From the NCBI RefSeq assembly GCF_900103285.1, contig NZ_FNGS01000010.1, forward strand, positions 1 through 64,000: a stretch of DNA of 64,000 nt, written 5' to 3'. This document shows, in pieces, positions 59,536 to 64,000 of the stretch. This DNA is from Siphonobacter aquaeclarae. GTDB lineage: Bacteria; Bacteroidota; Bacteroidia; Cytophagales; Spirosomataceae. Within the stretch, counting starts at the first letter, position 1; every line of letters begins with the position of its first letter. The notes beneath the pieces are model-generated. The model had not been told where the DNA came from, did no database searches, and saw nothing but the letters and a program-made list of their open reading frames with translations. The translations under genes and the position numbers were made by a program.

Positions 59536-59539
59536 GACC

Positions 59540-60328
59540 TTAACGGAAAAACAGAAGCTGAAACGTGTTTTTGAGGAAGCGGAACTTCAGGTACAGCCAC
59601 CGCAGCAGCAGCGTCAGCGGGTCCTGCCGCTGCTTCCAGTCCGACCGGAACGTCGCCGTACTCGGCTCCACCGATGAATTTACCTGGTCAAAGACCTTCG
59701 TAAACTCATCGTAAAAAAGCCCCTTACCCTTGTGTTTCAAGACGGAGAGGCACATCGTGAACTCGGCGATATCGCTGTTTGTACCTTCTACATACCGCCC
59801 GAAACGATCAAAAAAGGTACTTCTCCGCAAATGCGGGTGGTCGCTGTAAAAATAGAATTTCAGGTGATTGGCATACCAGAGCTGGGGCCGGAAGATCATC
59901 CGCGAAAACCCGCCTCCGGCATCTTCGCGGTAGGGGTAGGGGAAATAGGCATACAGCCGTACCAGGTCGAGGGAAGAGTCTTCCTGCATGCGCGACAACG
60001 CCGCTTCGAGGACTTCCGGCGCGCGTTCGAGCGGCACAAAATCTTCCTGAACGTATAAGGTATAGGGCGTCCGGACGGCATCCTGACCCTTGTTGATGTT
60101 GTTTCCCAGGCCTTTGTTTTTCGGCGTTGTGACGAGGTCAAACCCGTATTCTTTGCGGAGCGATTCCAGGACGGTCCGGTGCTCGGGGCGGCTGCCGTCG
60201 TCCGAAACCACAATTCCTCCAAACCGGCATCCCCGCTCCCGGAAGGTCTGCAGCAGGTTGGCCAGCGACTGGCTCCGGTTGTAGTGGGTCACGAGCAGGG
60301 TGACGTCCGGGAAATGAGCTTCTTTCAT
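59540..60328 (-). CDS. Family 2 glycosyltransferase, paralogue B
   Basis: A 262-aa GT2: VTLLVTHYNRSQSLANLLQT, VVSDDGSRPEHRT, KGLGNNINKGQDAVRTPYTL and YVQEDFVPL match paralogue A nearly word for word; the C-terminal part (HPHLRRSTFFDRFGRY versus HPHLRRTTFFQKFGRY) is also alike. The ATG at 60328 overlaps the stop of the acyltransferase gene by four bases; the longer frame to 60394 lies inside that gene. Confidence 0.86.
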   Translation of the reverse strand: MKEAHFPDVTLLVTHYNRSQSLANLLQTFRERGCRFGGIVVSDDGSRPEHRTVLESLRKEYGFDLVTTPKNKGLGNNINKGQDAVRTPYTLYVQEDFVPLERAPEVLEAALSRMQEDSSLDLVRLYAYFPYPYREDAGGGFSRMIFRPQLWYANHLKFYFYSDHPHLRRSTFFDRFGRYVEGTNSDIAEFTMCLSVLKHKGKGLFYDEFTKVFDQVNSSVEPSTATFRSDWKQRQDPLTLLLRWLYLKFRFLKNTFQLLFFR

Positions 60329-61416
60329 ACGCGTTGAGAAAGGAAGGGAAGCCGCCCGTCCTTGAATTTCAGTTCGATGTGGTGGTATGTCCACCGCGCG
60401 ACGAAGTATATCACGACAAAATTCAGAAATACCAGGTAGCTGTAGGACGCCGGTGAGAACTTCAGAATCCGGACAAAGAGAATATTAAACAGGCTGAGCG
60501 TCAGCGGATGTGTCAGGTAAATGGAGTAGCTGTAGGTTCCGACGCGGTGGAGGAGGGTACTCTTTTTCAACGTGGAAGAGCAGATCCCTTTTTCAAACGA
60601 AAACACGAAAATGGCCGCGAGAAATACGAATTCATACAAAAGCCCGATATGCTTCAGGGCTTCCCCGAAAGAAATCGATACCACAATCAGGGCCAGCATC
60701 AATACCTCCAGTATGGAAAACAGCCCGCCCGGCAGCGCCCGCACGCGGTCGTACGCCGCTGAAAACAGGGTAAAGCAGAATGCGCCTGCGAAAAAGCCCG
60801 TCAATCCCCGTAGAAAACCATAGTCAAAGCTGTAGTTGAGCTCCATTTTGCCGGTGACTGCCACGAGAGTTGCTGCGGCGCCGACCGACAGCGCCAGAAA
60901 AGCAGGCGCTTTCCACCGGGGGGCGATTAGCCGCATCGCCAGCCCGTACACTACGTAAGCGATCATTTCGGCGCTGATCGACCAGCTCGGAATATTCCAG
61001 CTTACGTCTGTTACGCCGAATAGTTTCACGGAATTGAGGAGCAGCAGGGAGGTCAGAAATGTATAAACATTATTATTCGGATTGTCCGGCTGGTTGATAT
61101 GGACATAGTCCGAAAGGGAATTCTTCGTCAGTTCAACAAACAACACCGCCAGCAGCATCACGAAATGGAGCGGGTAAATGCGCCAGAACCGCCGCGTCAG
61201 AAAGCGTTGCAGTTTCCGGGATGTTTCGAACTGCGGGTAGCTGTAGGCGATGACGAATCCGCTCAGGACAAAGAAAAAATCCACAAACATATCTGCATTC
61301 CGAACCAGCCGGTTGTTGATCAGCGGCGTATCGGTGAAGAAAGCCATGTGAAACAGCACCACCATCGAGGCGAAAAGCCCGCGGAAAATATCGAGGACGT
61401 CAAACCGGTGTTTCAT
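60325..61416 (-). CDS. Acyltransferase 3 family membrane protein (OafA-like)
   Basis: A 363-aa protein with about ten membrane spans and the family signature at the N-terminus (FDVLDIFRGLFASMVVLFHMAF: the R-x10-H pair) and DMFVDFFFVLSGFVIAY. These enzymes carry acetyl or other acyl groups across the membrane onto O-antigen or exopolysaccharide sugars. It is followed with a four-base overlap by the paired GT2 genes and starts three bases after the flippase stop. Confidence 0.87.
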   Translation of the reverse strand: MKHRFDVLDIFRGLFASMVVLFHMAFFTDTPLINNRLVRNADMFVDFFFVLSGFVIAYSYPQFETSRKLQRFLTRRFWRIYPLHFVMLLAVLFVELTKNSLSDYVHINQPDNPNNNVYTFLTSLLLLNSVKLFGVTDVSWNIPSWSISAEMIAYVVYGLAMRLIAPRWKAPAFLALSVGAAATLVAVTGKMELNYSFDYGFLRGLTGFFAGAFCFTLFSAAYDRVRALPGGLFSILEVLMLALIVVSISFGEALKHIGLLYEFVFLAAIFVFSFEKGICSSTLKKSTLLHRVGTYSYSIYLTHPLTLSLFNILFVRILKFSPASYSYLVFLNFVVIYFVARWTYHHIELKFKDGRLPFLSQRV

Positions 61417-61419
61417 ACG

Positions 61420-62856
61420 TCAGGCAGATTTGCGGAGAGCGAGTATCTCCCGGACGGACATCTTGAAACGGTGCGTCAGCAGCAGGTAAATCCCCCCGCC
61501 GATGAGGACCTGCGCGGCTGCGTGGATAATGCCCTCATTCCCAATGGTATATTTATACAGCACAATAGCCGCAACCATGACGGCGCAAAACGCGACCGGC
61601 TTGCTGAACATCGTCAGGAACTGCCGCATAAACGGCCCGACCAGCTGGTGTACCGTATAAAAATTCATCAACAGATTCAGGAACATACTGATCAAAAAGG
61701 CCAGCGCAATACCCGTCACCTGGTAGCGCGCACCGAGGAAATAGAGCAAGGGTACTTTCAACGCGAGCGTCGCCAGGTTGATGTAAAACAGCAGGTTCGG
61801 CTTTCCTTTCGTAAAGGCCAGGGTGAAAAGCGGGTTCGAGAGGCAGTAGAAAATGCTGACGAAGGTGAAGATACGAATGAGGGGAATAGTCGGCTCCCAG
61901 CCCGGACCGTACAGCAAGGGTACGACGACGTCGGCCGTCACAAACAACCCCGCTACCAACGGCATGTTCAGGAAACTGACCAGATCGAGGATGTTGAGGT
62001 ACGACTTCTTCAGCTCCTCGTTATTGTCCTTCATCTTCGCCAGAATCGGGAAGGCTACCTGGAGAATAATCGGATTCAGCTTCGTAATCGGGAAGATGGC
62101 GAGCTGATAGGCAATGGTATAAAAACCCAGCGCCTTGACGCCGAGGAGACCGCCCACGATGATGTTATCGGAGTTGCCCTGAATGAAGCCCAGCAGGCCG
62201 TCGCCCACGTTGTAAATCCCGAAGCGTAAATGTTCTTTGATCGATCCGATGTTGAGATACAGCATCGGCCGGAAGAGCTTTCGCCCATAAAATACCTGCA
62301 GGGCCGTCCGGACAATGTGCATCGCCAACTGCCCGAAAATCAGCGAAAGTTCTTCAAAACCGCTATAGGCAAGGGATACGGCGACGACCATACCTGTCGC
62401 CGCTCCGATGATTTCCATGATGGCGATCGACTTAAACCGGAGCTCTTTCTGCAACAGAAACAGGTACACCTGCCCGAAGTAGATAATCACGAAATAGAGG
62501 GATGCCAGCTTGATAACCCGGTCGAGTTTCGGCTCCTTGTAATAGGCCACCACCAGCGGCGAACTGAAGTAGACGATCAGGAATATCCCGAAACCCAGTA
62601 GCAGACTGACGAAATACAGGCTGGAAAGTACTTTCCGGTCGGTCTCCTGCTTGTAAATAATGGAGTTCGAAAACCCGAGGTTACTGAAGATATAAAACAG
62701 GTTGATAATCAGGGTACTGACGCTGATTACCCCAAAAACGGACGGATCGAGGATACGCGCGAGTATCGTGACCTGCACGAACTGAAAAACGGTGGAGATG
62801 ACGGTGGAAATAGTGATCCATTTCCCGCCGTCGATGGCGTTTTGCTTGTGGCTCAT
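61420..62856 (-). CDS. wzx: Polysaccharide flippase (Wzx/PST family)
   Basis: A 478-aa protein with 12-14 hydrophobic spans, the PST/Wzx type (WITISTVISTVFQFVQVTIL and FGVISVSTLIINLFYIFSNL near the N-terminus; NPIILQVAFPILAKM in the middle). It would flip undecaprenyl-linked repeat units across the inner membrane for polymerisation. It is the only flippase candidate in the window. It lies between the outer-membrane barrel gene and the acyltransferase gene in the second - operon. Confidence 0.88.
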   Translation of the reverse strand: MSHKQNAIDGGKWITISTVISTVFQFVQVTILARILDPSVFGVISVSTLIINLFYIFSNLGFSNSIIYKQETDRKVLSSLYFVSLLLGFGIFLIVYFSSPLVVAYYKEPKLDRVIKLASLYFVIIYFGQVYLFLLQKELRFKSIAIMEIIGAATGMVVAVSLAYSGFEELSLIFGQLAMHIVRTALQVFYGRKLFRPMLYLNIGSIKEHLRFGIYNVGDGLLGFIQGNSDNIIVGGLLGVKALGFYTIAYQLAIFPITKLNPIILQVAFPILAKMKDNNEELKKSYLNILDLVSFLNMPLVAGLFVTADVVVPLLYGPGWEPTIPLIRIFTFVSIFYCLSNPLFTLAFTKGKPNLLFYINLATLALKVPLLYFLGARYQVTGIALAFLISMFLNLLMNFYTVHQLVGPFMRQFLTMFSKPVAFCAVMVAAIVLYKYTIGNEGIIHAAAQVLIGGGIYLLLTHRFKMSVREILALRKSA

Positions 62857-63020
62857 GCAGGAATACGTTTCAGGGCAGCCGTCTGCGGGGCAGCGGACCG
62901 ACCGGCGGACAGGCAGGTACAGGTACTCGGGTAAAGGACCCGTAGGTAATCACACGGCAGGGTCATTATCAAATGGCGGTTTGATCGATGCTCAGGAAGT
63001 TCCCGAAAAGTAGTGCAATG

Positions 63021-64000
63021 TCAGAAGGCCAGCAAGCGTTGCGCGGAATTAATTCGGACCGAAAACGAGGAGAATACCGTCTGCCGGTCGAACTGATCCA
63101 GCACCGAATTCTGATTCCGGACGACCTGGCGGAAGTCCAGAAATACGTTGTGGCGGATCTGATAGGTTGCGGCAAATTCCCCGTAAAGCAGGCTCGTTCC
63201 GACGCCCTGACCGATGTAATTGCCGTATTCCCGGTCCTGCGGACGGGTATTGTAGCTCAGCAACGGGTTGCCGCCGAAGTTACGTCCGGCGAAGTCGAGG
63301 CCGTAGTTAGCGCCGACAAACGTACCCGTCAGCGTCAGGCGGGGCAGGGGCTGGTACCGCACAATGCCGACGAACTCCTTGAAGTTGCCGCCGAACGGGT
63401 GGGCCATCGCCTGATTGAAGTTGACGTAGTTGGTTTTGTCTGATACGTGCTGGAAGGTATAGGGTCGGGCCAGGTTGAATTCGGCCTGAATATCGAGGTT
63501 TTCGACGCCCAGTACATCTACGTATTTGGCGCCGATCTGAGCGGCGATCTTGTTGCCCCACCAGCCGGTACCTGCCCGGAGTTTGTTGAGGTTGAATTCG
63601 TCGAGGTTCAGCTGGCCGTATACCTGAAACCGGCGGAGGAAGTTCCAGCGGAAGTCCACCCCCAGCATGGAGTTATCGGCACTGTATTTCTGTGCTTCAA
63701 TAGCCCGGTAGAAGATCACAGGGTTCATGTAGCCGAGATCAAAATATCCCTGTGATTTGTCGCGGCTATGGACGATGGCTTCAAAAACGCCGACGTTCAG
63801 GTTTTTACCAATATTGACGCCGAGGTGGTGGAGCGCCAGGAATTTCTTCGGCGGGAGATCACCGTATGCCAGGTTATTCTGGGCATTGTTGATTTCGGCA
63901 AAGAGGTTCATGTACTGAACGCGCCCGATGCGTGTCGTCAGTTTCAGAAACAGAAAGGGGCCGCTGTTGTCTGACAGAATAACGGATCGGAAACCGTTCC
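63021..64000 (-). CDS. Outer-membrane beta-barrel, Wzi/RemB-like (partial)
   Basis: Reading frame open to the window edge, so the N-terminus is missing; 326 C-terminal codons are visible. Alternating strands with aromatic girdles (DLGYMNPVIFYRAIE, LRRFQVYGQLNLDEF, WWGNKIAAQIGAKYVD, NLDIQAEFNLARPYTF) match the capsule-assembly Wzi fold, a group that includes RemB, a gliding motility protein of Flavobacterium. Expected in the outer membrane, holding or exporting the polysaccharide. A start at 63911 is possible but truncates the barrel, and the upstream frame (NGFRSVILSDNSGPFLFLKL) looks coding. The 160-base gap to the flippase gene holds no other gene. Confidence 0.75.
   Translation of the reverse strand, partial: NGFRSVILSDNSGPFLFLKLTTRIGRVQYMNLFAEINNAQNNLAYGDLPPKKFLALHHLGVNIGKNLNVGVFEAIVHSRDKSQGYFDLGYMNPVIFYRAIEAQKYSADNSMLGVDFRWNFLRRFQVYGQLNLDEFNLNKLRAGTGWWGNKIAAQIGAKYVDVLGVENLDIQAEFNLARPYTFQHVSDKTNYVNFNQAMAHPFGGNFKEFVGIVRYQPLPRLTLTGTFVGANYGLDFAGRNFGGNPLLSYNTRPQDREYGNYIGQGVGTSLLYGEFAATYQIRHNVFLDFRQVVRNQNSVLDQFDRQTVFSSFSVRINSAQRLLAF

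Noticed and set aside
1-64000. Insertion sequences, prophage or restriction-modification genes
   Set aside because: No transposase, integrase, phage structural or methyltransferase/restriction frames were found on either strand.
1-64000. tRNA genes
   Set aside because: I looked through the intergenic gaps for a CCA-ended cloverleaf with a TTCGA arm and saw none; a tRNAscan-SE run would settle it.

Overview
The window looks like a chromosomal segment of a Bacteroidota bacterium, most likely order Cytophagales. The evidence is: (i) two type IX secretion C-terminal signals plus a gliding-motility-type (CHU_C) C-terminus; (ii) many copies of the Bacteroidota -7 promoter element TAnnTTTG and no obvious sigma-70 -35/-10 pairs; (iii) a bacillithiol BshA, a UbiA-type lipid prenyltransferase, a long (1140 aa) isoleucyl-tRNA synthetase and a Wzi/RemB-like barrel, all common in this phylum. 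GC is fairly high for the phylum (mid-50s per cent by eye).

Layout. 1-457: tail of a 5S rRNA, an rrn-type terminator and repeat-rich spacer. 458-12882: housekeeping genes mostly on +: SDR oxidoreductase, LD-carboxypeptidase, UbiA prenyltransferase (-), bshA, type II NADH dehydrogenase, fatty acid hydroxylase, recJ, lptB, purM, a VapBC45-like DUF433/PIN pair coupled to a DUF167 gene, then a YjjG-type phosphatase and a RecB-like nuclease on -. 12883-13093: a striking repeat spacer (29-bp perfect inverted repeat plus a heptamer tandem array that contains the valS stop codon). 13086-17929: valS, plsC-like acyltransferase, gatC, then a cluster of DnaA boxes (17055-17468) that runs from the spacer into an omega-amidase gene and is a candidate replication origin. 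18027-33040: GH71/99-like hydrolase, large CHU_C surface protein, recG, ileS, a secreted PNGase F-like protein, a duplicated intergenic element and a fadBA beta-oxidation pair. 33336-41000: rpmB, CPBP protease, a nitrilase-fold protein lacking its cysteine, 2OG-Fe oxygenase, ArnT-like GT39, GT2, epimerase and a small lipoprotein.

41172-64000 is one large exopolysaccharide locus. A - strand operon (56568 down to 48513) opens with a CheY-like receiver protein. It continues with a sugar-phosphate transferase fused to a degenerate receiver and carrying a four-cysteine insert, a half-length TolC protein, a Wzc-like co-polymerase with a degenerate kinase domain, a processive GT2, an uncatalogued 47-aa membrane protein, an O-antigen ligase/polymerase and an alpha-1,2-fucosyltransferase-like GT11. 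A second - strand operon (window end down to 56945) supplies a Wzi/RemB-like barrel (cut by the window edge), a flippase, acyl- and acetyltransferases and three more glycosyltransferases. A + strand operon (45949-48530) adds GT2, GT2 and GT14 enzymes, and a secreted two-CBM6 glycoside hydrolase (42396-45773) may trim the product.

Most notable: the DnaA-box cluster, the signalling-domain relics built into the polysaccharide operon, the 47-aa coupled membrane protein, the VapBC45-like module, and several unusual intergenic repeats. All functional calls come from reading motifs; no database search was run.
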